A stretch of 64,000 nucleotides of DNA, taken from Siphonodentalium dalli (taxonomy: Eukaryota; Mollusca; Scaphopoda; Gadilida; Siphonodentaliidae). Below are positions 1 through 10,707 of this stretch, piece after piece; positions within the stretch are counted from its first letter, which is position 1, and every line of letters begins with the position of its first letter. The notes below the pieces were generated by a model. The model was given only the letters and a program-made list of their open reading frames with translations. It had not been told where the DNA came from and ran no database searches. Location: assembly GCA_032622095.1 (NCBI GenBank), contig CP136065.1, positions 57,279,949 to 57,343,948 of the forward strand, given 5' to 3'. A program made the position numbers and the translations under genes.

Positions 1-110
1 TTGAGACCTAAGCAGAATGAGGTCCCCAGAGGGTGAATTTAGTTATTCTAGCTCAATGTGTGGTGTACTAGCATCACTAAATTAATGCACCCTCTGGGGA
101 CCTTAGAGCC
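1..110. mobile_element. MITE family 1 hairpin fragment
   Basis: GAGGTCCCCAGAGGGTGAAT pairs with the inverse near position 85-105. A matching right end, GGGGACCTCATTC, occurs at 969-981. The stretch between (110-970) has GCC-rich and AGCCGGCTGAGCC-like segments but no exon that I can see. Confidence 0.6.
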
Positions 111-1137
111 CGAAGCCGCCATCGCACGCCGCCGCCGCCAGCCATAATGGCCACAAGCCGCCGCCAGCCATATTATTTCTAACGCCAGCCACATTTAAAA
201 ATCTCCGCCGCCGGAATTGTAAAATGGCTGAGCCGTGTGCATAGGCTTATATGTCAAACATTACTGTACTGTGAATCGCAAAGAACTGAACCGCATTGCC
301 TAATATTGGCATACTCGCATGGACACGGCATGGTTGTTATATTATCAGAACACCTGGCCCCTTAATGTGGAATAGACTCCCAATGCATGCTTTCATATAA
401 CTAAATGGGCGCATCCATTCGGTATTGAAAGGGTTAAAATATAAATTGTTTATATTGATAACACCCAGTCTCAGACACCACTGGCATTTGTCAATATATA
501 CACATAAGACTAGAAAATAGTTTGAAATATTATATATCATTACTATCGGGTTCATCATTCAATGATGCATGCATATATCGCAAGATGGCAGTGATGATAG
601 CAGTCTGAAGTCGACAGAAGTCCCAATAATAATAATGTAACTACTTATACCGATTAGATGGGAAACTACATAGTATATCCATGCCAGTCCTTCTTGAATT
701 TTCGCTATAATGGAAAAGCCCAACATCAAAAGATTACGTGTGGTCTGGAATTCTACAAACGCAAAAAAAAACGGCGTCTATAACCGGTAACAGGCGATTA
801 GGAACATTTCGGAAACTAAAATACGCTGAATGATAACATCTCAGCCGGCTGAGCCGCCATATTTCGTCAGCCACGAACGACGTGACTGAGCCGGCTTAGC
901 TAGCTAACCAGCCACGAAAATCGGTTGAGCCAGCCATGAAAACTATTTGTCGTGGCTTCGGGGTCTAGGGGACCTCATTCAAGGCTTGCCTGACTATCAA
1001 TACTGAAACGAGCCGTCTAATCTCTGCATAACCGTAATGTTGGAACCTTCCGACAAATCATGCCACAGAATGTGCAACTATATAGTAAAGTTGAATTATC
1101 AAACAACACTAATCTCATTTCTCCTGTTAATTTACAG

Positions 1138-1305
1138 TTGACGGAGGTTGGTCTGGTTGGAATGATGGTAGCTGTTCTAGAACGTGTGGCTTAGGGAAGC
1201 AGAGACGGAGCAGAACGTGTACACAACCGGCACCAGCATTCGGTGGGAAAGATTGTCCAGATTTACATTCAGATATAGTGCTCTGTGAACTGTCATCATG
1301 TCCAG
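1138..1305 (+). CDS. TSP1 exon 1 (type A)
   Basis: A 168-bp phase 1-1 exon encoding one complete thrombospondin type-1 repeat. It is preceded by the acceptor CTGTTAATTTACAG and followed by donor GTAACA. The product starts VDGGWSGW and continues [16 protein letters not shown]. It has the six cysteines of the family, a WxxW C-mannosylation motif and a CxxTC O-fucosylation motif. The exon ends in CP plus one base, which joins TT of the next exon to make valine. Upstream exons are expected outside the window because the exon begins mid-codon. The nearest relatives here are the exons at 3603, 4855 and 8711. Confidence 0.9.
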
Positions 1306-1590
1306 GTAACACACCTACCATTCACACGCATACCTCTTTGACTGACATATCTCCATCACAACTGTATCAGTGTATCGTCCCCTTCTCTGTCTTTCTATGT
1401 TATGTCGAGGTTGGATAGGAATGCATATATTAATCAATTAATTCAGACTATATACTATGAATATAGCCCAATGTCAAATACATGTATATGATCCCCAATA
1501 ATGGAAATAGATTTTTTTAATGTCCTACAATAGTCTTCTTCACAAATCAAGTGTGGCTTTTTCATGTTTTAGACAGGTACTAGTAGTTGT

Positions 1591-1722
1591 TCTTTTGTTT
1601 GTACATTATGACTCTTAGCGTCAATGCTTTTGATTCTTTTGTTTGTACATTATGACTCTTAGCGTCAATGCTTTTGATTCTTTTGTTTGTACATTATGAC
1701 TCTTAGCGTCAATGTTTTTTAT
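1591..1722. repeat. 44-bp tandem repeat, 3 copies
   Basis: TCTTTTGTTTGTACATTATG starts at 1591, 1635 and 1679. A single related copy is at about 6863-6905, just before another copy of the same hairpin MITE, so it belongs to the duplicated exon-intron segment. Confidence 0.85.
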
Positions 1723-1744
1723 TCTCATGTTTATGTACAATGTA

Positions 1745-1980
1745 CAGTAAAGCCCTAAATAATCGACTCCTTAACCACAGCAGAATTATGGGTAACTTTT
1801 CAGGATTTAGTCGGAAATATGGCTTGTTGCCATTCATCGGAAAGCTCTCAGTGAGAGCATCGGAAAGCTCTCAGTGAGAGCTTTCCGATGAATGGCAACA
1901 AGCCATATTTCCGACTAAATCCTGAAAAGTTACCCATAATTCTGCTGTGGTTAAGGAGTCGATTATTTAGGGCATTACTG
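1745..1980. mobile_element. Hairpin MITE family 6 (Tc1/mariner-like ends)
   Basis: A 236-bp near-perfect palindrome. It starts CAGTAAAGCCCTAAATAATC and ends with the inverse, GGCATTACTG, flanked by TA on both sides. CAGT ends with a TA target site suggest Tc1/mariner mobilisation. It ends about 20 bp before the acceptor of the exon at 2003. Confidence 0.8.
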
Positions 1981-2002
1981 TATAAACTGTGATAAATTCC
2001 AG

Positions 2003-2170
2003 TTGATGGTTCTTGGTCAGAATGGATCTACAGTACGTGCAGTTTTAGTTGCGGACAGGGAATCCAGCTCCGAACTAGATCATACAACAGCCCCGCACCA
2101 ATCAATGGAGATAATTATTACCATGGTAACCACACTGAGATGATTGATTGCTGGAATATGCCGTGTCCAG
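2003..2170 (+). CDS. TSP1 exon 2 (type B, third disulfide lost)
   Basis: A 168-bp phase 1-1 TSP1 exon after acceptor GATAAATTCCAG, with donor GTATTT. The product begins VDGSWSEW and keeps CSFSCG with its O-fucose motif, and DCWNMPC at the end. Two of the six cysteines are absent. The residue after TRS is tyrosine (TAC) and the residue before HG is tyrosine (TAC). In the sister exons at 7153 and 12248 both are cysteine. These are Cys3 and Cys4, which pair with each other in thrombospondin repeats, so one whole disulfide appears to be missing while the frame stays open. The domain may fold with two disulfides, or the exon may be decaying. Confidence 0.85.
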
Positions 2171-2374
2171 GTATTTATCAAATCCTAATAAATTTTTTAC
2201 GGTGATTGAATTAACTGTCTATTCACTACTATTTTATAGGGATGCATGCAGGCGATTTTTTTATGAAACCAACTTTACTTCTTGATAAGGTTCTATAAAA
2301 TAAAACAATTGGAACGACAAGAGGAACATAAGAGACACTATCTTGTTTGATTCATTGAATTTTCTAACCACATC

Positions 2375-2481
2375 CAGTAATGCCCTAAATAATCGACTCC
2401 TTAACCACAGCAGAAATATGGGTAATTTTTCTTGACTTAGTCGGAAATATGGCTTGTTGCCATTCATCGGAAAGCTCTCAC
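2375..2481. mobile_element. Half copy of MITE family 6
   Basis: One arm only, from CAGTAATGCCCTAAATAATC to GGAAAGCTCTCAC. The second arm is missing. Confidence 0.7.
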
Positions 2482-2904
2482 TAAGACTGAGCTAAAACAA
2501 AAGTCTATACAGCTGGTTGGTGCGTACACCATTGGCAGATCTCTTGTCATAGTAGTTATTTACAATAATAGAAATAGATAGATATATAGCTACTTTTACC
2601 GGAGTTCACAAGTCTAAAAATATCAAAGCTCTGCCTACAGCTTTCTGGCAGTGTTCCAATGAATATTTACGGAAAACTTACAGTCTGAGGTAAACATTAT
2701 CCAAGATAACCAATGCTCCCCCTTTGCAACAAACTTGGGGTAATTATAGTCGCCACATTTTGTTACTAATTAAGTGCTATAGTTTCTCAGTGAAATCAAT
2801 AGTTTGATTAATATGTACCCTTGTGTATGGAATACTGAAACAAGCCATCTGATCTCTGTACCGCCGAAATGTAATGTTGGCACCTCCCGACAAATTATGC
2901 AGAT

Positions 2905-3505
2905 CAAGTCTTCTTGGTCCACAATTCAGCTTGGGATATTGGTTGGGTTCAGCTTGGGATATCGGTTGGGTTCAGCTTGGGATATCGGTTGGGTTCAGCT
3001 TGGGATATCGGTTGGGTTCAGCTTGGGATATCGGTTGGGTTCAGCTTGGGATATTGGTTGGGTTCAGCTTTGGATATCGGTTGGGTTGATACTGTTTTTG
3101 GACTGATTCCCATCCCGTTACTCTTCTATAACAACGTTACGTGGGCGGGAGTTATCTTGCTTGTATGTCTCAAACATGAGTATATCAGAGGTCCTTTGAA
3201 TGTCAAAGCAATGATATTTATAAGTAAAAAAGTGTTTATTTCCAGAGAATTTTATTTAGAATATGTATGTGAACAATATATTAAACGATCGTGTCATCAC
3301 TTTACCTTTTTCTATCACTGTAAATTATATATCATTTTGAAGTCAGATCAATCACGGACATGTCAGATAATTAATAAATGCAGTACATCTTTTCAATGAA
3401 AGTCTTTTTGATGAGTAACGGGATGGACTCGTTCCAAAACAGCATCAACCCAACCGATATCCCAAGCTATTGTGGACCAAGAAGACTTGGTCTACAAATC
3501 ATACA
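2905..3505. repeat. Fold-back repeat with 23-bp minisatellite
   Basis: Sequence around 2909-2945 (CTTCTTGGTCCACAATTCAG) is repeated inverted at about 3455-3495. Inside the left arm, TTCAGCTTGGGATATCGGTT recurs about seven times with a 23-bp period (about 2926-3090). The minisatellite is an expansion of arm sequence. A related fold-back lies at about 4375-4780 before the next TSP1 exon. Confidence 0.75.
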
Positions 3506-3602
3506 GAATGTGCACTTTAGAATCAACTATATTATAGTTGAATTACGATTACGCATACATATATCTAACAACACTAATTTCATTTCTCCTGTTAATTTAC
3601 AG

Positions 3603-3770
3603 TTGACGGAGGTTGGTCTGGTTGGAATGATGGTAGCTGTTCTACAACATGTGGCTTAGGGAAGCAGAGACGGAGCAGAATGTGTACACAACCAACACCG
3701 GCATTCGGCGGAAAAGATTGCCCGGACTCAGGATCAGATGTGGCGCTCTGTGAACATTCATCATGTCCAG
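3603..3770 (+). CDS. TSP1 exon 3 (type A)
   Basis: A 168-bp phase 1-1 exon with acceptor TTAATTTACAG and donor GTAACA. The product runs [24 protein letters not shown], then a KDC and ends CEHSSCP. All six cysteines, the WxxW motif and the CxxTC motif are present. Intron sequence on both sides matches the flanks of the exons at 1138 and 4855, so the duplication unit included more than 100 bp of intron. The upstream intron carries the 23-bp minisatellite and a fold-back repeat. Confidence 0.9.
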
Positions 3771-4374
3771 GTAACACACCTACAATTGCATAACTGACCA
3801 TTGTATGCATGTACATGGACTTTTACATCATAATCTTTAGCCAGGACAATGTTGGGAATATACACATGAAAGGACAAACTCTGCTACATGTTGGAATTCT
3901 TTCTGTTGTGTACAAGTAAGCCCTTAATCAAGGACCAGCATAGAAGGCGACTTGGGACACATCTTCTCCCTAAAATGTGCCATTTATCCCTATGTTAGTC
4001 CTAGGGAGAAGTGACTTCTATCTCATATACCAGTATGCATATGTCCAGATAGCATATTTAAAGTGTACTTCCTTATTCTAATGGTGTATTTAGTGAATTT
4101 TACTCATTATAATGTTTTTATAAATAGACTCTTATGTTGGATAATACTGTATCACTTCTCCCTGACTATAGTCCACTTCTGCCTAATAAACATTTGAAAT
4201 TTCTAAACTGGTCCCTGAGTCCTTCATATAACATGGTTAATTTCTCTGTGGTTTAACAGCTTTGGTCAGCATAAACAAAAACACCATATTTGTCCTCTCT
4301 TCCTCGAACATTAGTGTGGGTATGAAAATTCAATTACTTGGGTATTCCTCTACAGTATAGTATCTGTCAGACTT

Positions 4375-4780
4375 GGGTTGATACTGTTTTTGGACTGAGT
4401 CCCATCCCATTACTCTTCTATAACAGACTTTCCGCCCAGAATCATGGGACGGAGTTATCTTGCTTGTATGTCTTTGGTTTAGGTTATATGGATGCTTGGC
4501 ATATTTGAACATAGAGTGGAGCCTTCCCAAGAATGATGATATCAAACATGAGTATATCACAGTTCCGTTGAATGTCAAAGTAATGATAATTATAAGTAAA
4601 CAATGATGATTAATCACATTCAGTGATTCATGTGAACGCCTGGGCTCCACGTGTAAATGCAGTGTGTATCTTCAATGAAAGTCTGTTATAGAAGAGAGAG
4701 TAACAGGACGGGACTCTGTCCAAAACAGCATCAACCCAATGATATCCCAAACTGTTGTGGACAGAGAAAACTTGTTCTAC
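4375..4780. repeat. Second copy of the fold-back repeat
   Basis: GATACTGTTTTTGGACTGAG near 4380 pairs with its inverse near 4720-4740. It shares arms with 2905-3505 but lacks the 23-bp expansion. Confidence 0.65.
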
Positions 4781-4854
4781 AAATCATGGAGAATGTGAGC
4801 TTTCGAGACAACTACATGTATATTAAAGTGTAAAGTTCTCCTATTAATTTACAG

Positions 4855-5022
4855 TTGACGGAGGTTGGTCTGTTTGGAATGATGGTAGCTGTTTTACAAC
4901 GTGTGGCTTAGGGAAGCAGAGACGGAGCAGAACGTGTACACAACCGACACCAGCATTCGGCAGGAAAGATTGCCCGGATTTAGATTCAGATATAGCGCTC
5001 TGTGAACAGTCATCATGTCCAG
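4855..5022 (+). CDS. TSP1 exon 4 (type A)
   Basis: A 168-bp phase 1-1 TSP1 exon, acceptor TATTAATTTACAG, donor GTAACA. The product begins VDGGWSVW, with [16 protein letters not shown] in the middle and CEQSSCP at the end. Six cysteines, WxxW and CxxTC are retained. Small differences from the other type A exons include a WSV for WSG change and GR for GG before KDC. It lies 1.25 kb after the previous type A exon and shares that exon's upstream fold-back repeat, so this pair looks like a local duplication. Confidence 0.9.
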
Positions 5023-5070
5023 GTAACACACTTACATGTACCAATCACACACATACCTCTCTGGTGGCAC

Positions 5071-5071
<1 letters not shown>

Positions 5072-5109
<38 letters not shown>
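5072..5109. repeat. Poly-C tract
   Basis: An uninterrupted run of 38 C's in the intron after the exon at 4855. Length in such runs is often unreliable in sequence assemblies. Confidence 0.9.
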
Positions 5110-5111
<2 letters not shown>

Positions 5112-5148
5112 ATGACTATATCGTCTGCCTCTCTGTCTAAATAACAAT

Positions 5149-5650
5149 TTTTTGTCTCCCGAAAATTTATTTTTGGAGGACTATAGAAACGGGCTCTGTC
5201 CGTCCGTCACATTTTTGAGTACCTTCATGGTGTAATCATTGCCCCCTACAGATTTCATCCCAGAGATTTGAAACTTCAGAATATTGTTGCCCATATATTG
5301 AAGATATGCAACATGTATATAGATGACGGAAAAATTATTTTTTGACAGAGTTATTAACATTTTTCGACTTAGAAAATTTCAACATTTTTTATAATTTTCT
5401 GTATGAGGGTACCTTCATGGTGTAATCAACTCCTCCTACAGTTTTTATCCTAGAGATTTGAAACTTCAGAATATTGTTGCCCATATATTGAAGATGTGCA
5501 ACATGTATATAGATGACGGAAAACTTATTTTTTGACAGAGTTATTAACATTTATCGACTTAGAAAATTTCAACATTTTTTTTAATTTCTTTAACAAAGCG
5601 GCATCGACTTGCCACGTTTTCGGGGGACACTGTGGTCGGCTGACCTTTTA
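5149..5650. repeat. Dispersed repeat with internal tandem duplication
   Basis: The ends are TGTCTCCCGAAAA and TTTTCGGGGGACA, inverted relative to each other. Inside, a unit of about 188 bp starting GTACCTTCATGGTGTAATCA occurs twice (about 5218-5402 and 5406-5590). Confidence 0.7.
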
Positions 5651-5949
5651 TTCTGTGTTATGTCGAGGATGGATAGGATTGAATATTAATTAATTATTAT
5701 ATTCAGACCATACTGTGAATATACATGTATCTTGATGCCAGAATATAGTCTTTACAGGGATTTAACTTTAAACGAGTGTGGCCTTTTCATGTTTGCTGCC
5801 CATTTGAAAATCCTATTTCTCTGATTCTGCAGACATATTCCAAGTCCATGCCAAACATTGTGGAAGATAAATCCTCAAAACACAATACCAGCTGTACAAT
5901 TGAACAACTTGACTGTAATTAATCGTTCGCGCAGGACAACAGTCGTACC

Positions 5950-6406
5950 AAGCCTGAGTTTAGTGTGCCTGTCATTTGCAGAATGAGGTCCCCAGAGGGT
6001 GAATTTAGTGATGCTATCCCTTACAGTGGGCTAGCATCACCAAATTCACCCTCTGGGGACCTAATTCTGCATGGTCTCCTCTGCTATGGGAGACGTAGAC
6101 TCAGATTGAAGTTCCCAAATGGTGAATATTGTGATGTACACCCATTGGTAACCTCGATTATGCAATGTGTCGCCTGCCAATTTGATGATATAGAGAAACT
6201 AAACTAAAAAAGAACTAGAATCTATGTGAAGAAGTTTATATAGAAATTCGTAATAAAGAAACTTTCCAGAGAAGATGAGGCCTAAGCAGAATGAGATCCC
6301 CCAGAGGGTGAATTAGTGATGTTAGCCCTCTATGTGGGATTACGTCACTAAATTCACCCTATGGGGACCTCATTCTGCAAATGACAGGCATACTAAACTA
6401 AGGCAT
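5950..6406. mobile_element. MITE family 1, complete copy
   Basis: Terminal inverted repeats include TTTAGTGTGCCTGTCATTTG at the left and the inverse at the right. Each end also contains its own hairpin built on CCCAGAGGGTGAATTTAGTG. The middle carries AGTTCCCAAATGGTGAATAT. It has no coding capacity. Other copies or fragments lie at 17760-18201, 27433-27862, 27890-28206, 28600-28840, 39455-39690 and 44092-44320. Confidence 0.8.
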
Positions 6407-6508
6407 GGGTCGTACATGTTTGATACACATAATGGATTTTTCTGGATATGTTCAGATTATTTGAACACCACGAACATGACAACTTTAGAAAAAATAACGG
6501 TAGTTTTC

Positions 6509-6740
6509 TTAACCCTTTGAGTGCCAGGTCGATTTTTGTATCAACCCATATACCCTGTGCCAATGCATTCTCTTATATATGCGAGTCGACCATAGGTCGC
6601 CTCGCATATATAAGAGAATGCATTGGCCTAACATTTTTTTTTTTTTTTACAATTTTAATAATTTATTCTTATATTCTTTAACAGACTTATTTTGTAGGTT
6701 TAGGGCCGATGAGATCGGCCCCTGGCACTCAAAGGGTTAA
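6509..6740. mobile_element. MITE family 2 (piggyBac-like ends)
   Basis: Begins TTAACCCTTTGAGTGCCAGG and ends with the exact inverse. It carries one copy of the hairpin based on GCATTCTCTTATATATGCGA. TTAA at both outer ends followed by CCCTTT resembles piggyBac termini. No transposase is present. Confidence 0.8.
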
Positions 6741-6931
6741 CAGCATCAGTTTGCCCTAACAGCATCATAGCAATTTAGCATGACGACTTGACCAGGGGTG
6801 GCATTCTTTGTTATATAGGAATAAGTCCTTTTATATGATGATTATTTTAGACATGTTGCTGTTCTTTCGTTTGTACATTATGACTATTAGCGTCAACGCT
6901 ATTGATTTTTTCCATGGTTATGTACAATGTA

Positions 6932-7130
6932 CAGTAATGCCCTAAATAATCGACTCCTTAACCACAGCAGAATTATGGGTAACTTTTCAGGATTTATTCG
7001 GAAATATGGCTTGTTGCCATTCAGTGAGAGCTTTCCGATGAATGGCAACAAGCCATATTTCCGACTAAATCCTGATAAGTTACCCATAATTCTGCTGTGG
7101 TTAAGGAGTCGATTATTTAGGACATCACTG
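6932..7130. mobile_element. Hairpin MITE family 6, before exon 7153
   Basis: A slightly shortened palindrome with the same CAGTAATGCCCTAAATAATC end and TA flanks. Its position relative to the exon acceptor matches that of the copy at 1745-1980. Confidence 0.8.
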
Positions 7131-7152
7131 TATAAGCTGTGATAAATTCCAG

Positions 7153-7320
7153 TTGATGGTTCTTGGTCGGAATGGTCCTACAGTACATGCAGTGTTAGTT
7201 GCGGTCATGGCATCCAGATTTGGAGTAGATCATGCAGCAGACCCATACCAAGTCACGGAGGGAATTACTGTCAGGGGAACCATACTGAGATGATAGATTG
7301 CCGGAATACTCTGTGTCCAG
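7153..7320 (+). CDS. TSP1 exon 5 (type B)
   Basis: A 168-bp phase 1-1 exon after GATAAATTCCAG, with a weaker donor, GTGTAG. The product begins VDGSWSEWSYSTCSVSCG and ends DCRNTLCP. All six cysteines are present, including the two missing from the sister exon at 2003. A hairpin MITE ends only about 20 bp before the acceptor, exactly as at exon 2003, so the exon and its adjacent MITE were duplicated together. Confidence 0.9.
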
Positions 7321-7961
7321 GTGTAGTATTGACTCCAAATAAATCATTAACCATTTCTATGCTAAATATTCATTGACGAGTTATCGAGTTATCCCTTAGG
7401 AAATGTTCAGATAATAAGTTAAAAAAATTACCATATTATCTCAATATTTCCATCCAATGAATATGAATCCTTCAGCACTTTCCGTTATCTGTCGTCTTCT
7501 TTTATTAAATGAACACCCCTCCAGATGAATAATAGACCATTCTAATGTATGCTTTTATAACTGATGGGAGAATCCATTCAGTATGGAAAGGGTTAAGATG
7601 GCTATAGATGTAATTAGTGATCCAAATAGATGTTTTCATGAAACCAACTTTACTTGTTAAGTTCTTCTAAAATAAAACAATTGGAGGGAGAGGAATGGCC
7701 AGAAAGACTCTAGATTGTTTGATAAGAGTAATGGCCCTTTGTTTGATATTAAAGGTACTCAATCCGATCAGACGCTCCTAAATTACTATTTCTTTGGCTT
7801 CGGGGGTAAACAATATTTGATTCGAGTTGAGGAACCTACCCATCAAAGCTCAGAGTGATCAGATATCAATTTTTGAAGTTTATTATTTCTATTGTTTTTG
7901 GGTCATAAGCAAGAGGAAGATTGAGGTCGAACGGACGGTCTTGCAGATAAAGGTGGATAAC

Positions 7962-8003
7962 TCTAAAATCAAGTGGTTATTATTTCCACTTGATTTTAGA
8001 GTT
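7962..8003. repeat. Short perfect hairpin
   Basis: AACTCTAAAATCAAGTGG is followed after a short loop by its exact inverse. Confidence 0.7.
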
Positions 8004-8029
8004 TGGCAAAACTTTTTTTCACCATAAAT

Positions 8030-8555
8030 GGAGAAATCTAATTCAAAAGTGCTGAAAGATCGATTAAGTTAGCCGACGAAATATAGCCATTTTTTGCACA
8101 CACAGGTTTTGTACTTCGGATACATCATACGATGACAACCCAAATTTATTTTGTAAGGGGAGCATTGATTGAATGGTGATGGTTGTTCAAAGGTGATTAC
8201 TAATCGTCAAAAACCTCTGCCCTGGTTATATCATATGTTGTTGATTAGGTGGTCCGAGTCTGTAAGATGAAATACATAAATGCAATGTCCTATAATTTGA
8301 TGTACCAGCGATGGCATGTCAGTTACGTAATGAGTTTTAAACAGCCTCCCGTCTTATAACAACTGGGCTTCACACCATAAAGGTTATTAATACAACAATA
8401 GGTATTCAACAGTTATCACCTCATGATAATAAGCATATAATTTATAAATATAATTTAGTCACCAACTGTGAGCCCATTTGACCAATTTTTTGTTTCATTT
8501 GGCCACTAAAAATTTCATTTGGCCAGAAGATTTTTTGGTCCAGCGCAAACACTGG
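8030..8555. repeat. Left arm of a large inverted repeat
   Basis: This segment matches, in inverse orientation and imperfectly, 10708-11345. Shared landmarks include CTCCCGTCTTATAACAACTG and GGGGAGCATTGATTGAATGG. The intron between the arms (8880-10700) holds the exon at 8711 upstream and dispersed repeats. Confidence 0.75.
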
Positions 8556-8710
8556 AAACAAGCCATTTGATCTCTACACCACCGTAATGTTAGCACCTTC
8601 CGAAAAATCACGCAGAATGTGCATTTAGAGACAACTGTATTAAAGTTGAATTACGATTATACATACATCTATCAAACGACACTAATCTCATTTCTCCTGT
8701 TAATTTACAG

Positions 8711-8878
8711 TTGACGGAGGTTGGTCTGGTTGGAATGATGGTAGCTGTTCTACAACGTGTGGCTTAGGGAAGCAGCGACGGAGCAGAACGTGTACACAAC
8801 CGGCACCAGTATTCGGTGGGAAAGATTGTCCAGATTCAGATTCAGATATAGCGCTCTGTGAACAGTCATCATGTCCAG
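8711..8878 (+). CDS. TSP1 exon 6 (type A)
   Basis: A 168-bp phase 1-1 exon with acceptor TTAATTTACAG and donor GTAACA. The product begins VDGGWSGW, with [16 protein letters not shown] in the middle, and ends CEQSSCP. All six cysteines and both glycosylation motifs are present. About 150 bp upstream, the intron again holds the block containing AAGCCATTTGATCTCT that precedes the other type A exons, marking the extent of the duplicated unit. Confidence 0.9.
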
Positions 8879-9115
8879 GTAACACACCTACCATTCACAC
8901 CCATACCTCTTCAGCTGGCACACCCCCTCATAAATGTATCGTCCCCTTCTCTGTCTAAATAACAGTTTTTTCTGTGTTAAGTATCATAAATTAATAAATC
9001 AAGGATGGATAGGAATGCATGTTAATTAATTCAGACTATAGATACTGTGAATATAGCCAGATGGCAAATATATGATCCCCAATAACGGAAATAGATTTTA
9101 ATGTTTACCCATACC

Positions 9116-9500
9116 ATAGTATGGTAAACATAGTGTCGTTGTCCGGATTGACCACTCGTCGTTCGTCCCTCTGTCTGTCTGTCTGTAGACACTTTACGAG
9201 TAATGCGATAACTCAAACATTTTCTATCCGATCGGAACCAAATTTTGTGTATGGGTTAATCAGCCCAAAATACAGATCGAGTTCGAATTTGATCCGAGTT
9301 TTTGTTACAGAGTTATGGCCCTTTTTCGACTTAGAATTAACGCATTCTGCCATAACTCAAACATTTGTTAGCTGATTGGAACCAAATTTGGTATGTGAGT
9401 TTCGAATATGGGTTTGATCCGATTTATTTTAAAGGAGTTATGACCCTTTTTTTTTTTAATTGGAAAAAAATAGATTTTTTTTAGATTTATTTTTAACTTT
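9116..9500. repeat. Dispersed repeat family 7
   Basis: It is marked by GTCTGTCTGTCTGT, ACTCAAACATTT, TTGGTATGTGAGTTT and GAGTTATGGCCCTTTTTCGA, in that order, and repeats internally. The same family fills 12560-12910, 13230-13590, 13930-14200 and 15655-16540. No coding frame is maintained. Confidence 0.7.
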
Positions 9501-10707
9501 TATAATAATAATAAAAAAAATGTCATTGACTCTTTCATATGTTTTCATTTAGATATTGATGATTATGATACAAGTTGATAAAAAGGTTCCCAATGTGTCC
9601 CTTTAAATATTTAGTAATGAACCCATAAATTAATAGTGTTAAGGTGCCATTACATGACCTGAGCCATTTTTGCATACAGCACTGATCCCCCATTAATATC
9701 AAGTAGCAGTTAAATAACAGAATTCCTCCTGATATCTGATAATAAACACATGTGTAGTTCACAATATTGGAGTGTACTATATAGACTGCCACTGGTTAAT
9801 AGAATGTTATTTATTTGGTGATAGACTGTATCCCACAGACCATTTAATTATGATGGACAGTCTGTGAAAGATTTCCTGATAATACAGTGCTTTTAAAAGT
9901 TTGCTGGATGCTGTATTGCACAGCTGAATATATGACTCTACAAATGGTCTGACGTCATTATAAATGTTATTGTATTAATAGAGATGCCAGCATCAATATA
10001 AACAATGTCTGTGATTTGTTGACAGCTCTGCTATATAATTGATATTAATGGGTCAGCAGTGAGGTGTCTTTATCTTGATCGGTGTTGTTGGTAGAATTTG
10101 AGATATTATCATTGTAAACTTAAATTGGACTCTCTTAACCCAAGTATTCCATGTCCAGGTCACCTTTTTCACATTTAACCCAAGGCTGTGGTGGTGCAGC
10201 ATTACAGATCCGTACCAGTGCATTCTCTTATATAAATGCGAGTGCCCATAAATTCCAATAATTTGTTTTATGTACATTTGTCTATAATAGTACATAACAG
10301 TATACTCTATAATTCAACATCAAAACTCTCATTTATGATTCCGATCATAGTAATTTACTATCGCCAAGGGATGGGTTAACATCTGCCGATCTTGATCGGC
10401 CTCTCGTTTAATTCCTAGATGGTCTTCACAAGGGTTTAAGCGAGTGTGGATATTTTGTCTGCTGCCCATTTGATAACACCATTTCACTGATTCTGCTGAC
10501 ATATTCCAAGTCCATGCTGATAAACACAATGCCGCATAACTGACCCTTGTATGCATGTACATGGACTGTTACATCATAATCTTTAGTCACGACATTGGTC
10601 ATACCTATTGGGAATATACATGAAACCAACTTTACTTCTTGATTTTGAATGTTTTATATATTTATTTCAAATGGTTTCAAAGTTTCGAGGGACAGCCAGA
10701 TTTCGCG
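9500..10707. other. Intron stretch without a recognised gene
   Basis: AT-rich intron. A decayed copy of MITE family 4 is visible around 10130-10380 (GGTGCAGCATTACAGATCCG). I see no exon here. Confidence 0.5.

Noticed and set aside
2804-3399. Open frames with repeated GYRLGSAWDIGWVQL
   Set aside because: A 23-bp tandem repeat read in three frames, lying in an intron.
1127-8894. Minus-strand frames ending in [13 protein letters not shown] opposite each type A exon
   Set aside because: These are shadows of the plus-strand TSP1 exons, which have the cysteines, splice sites and phase.
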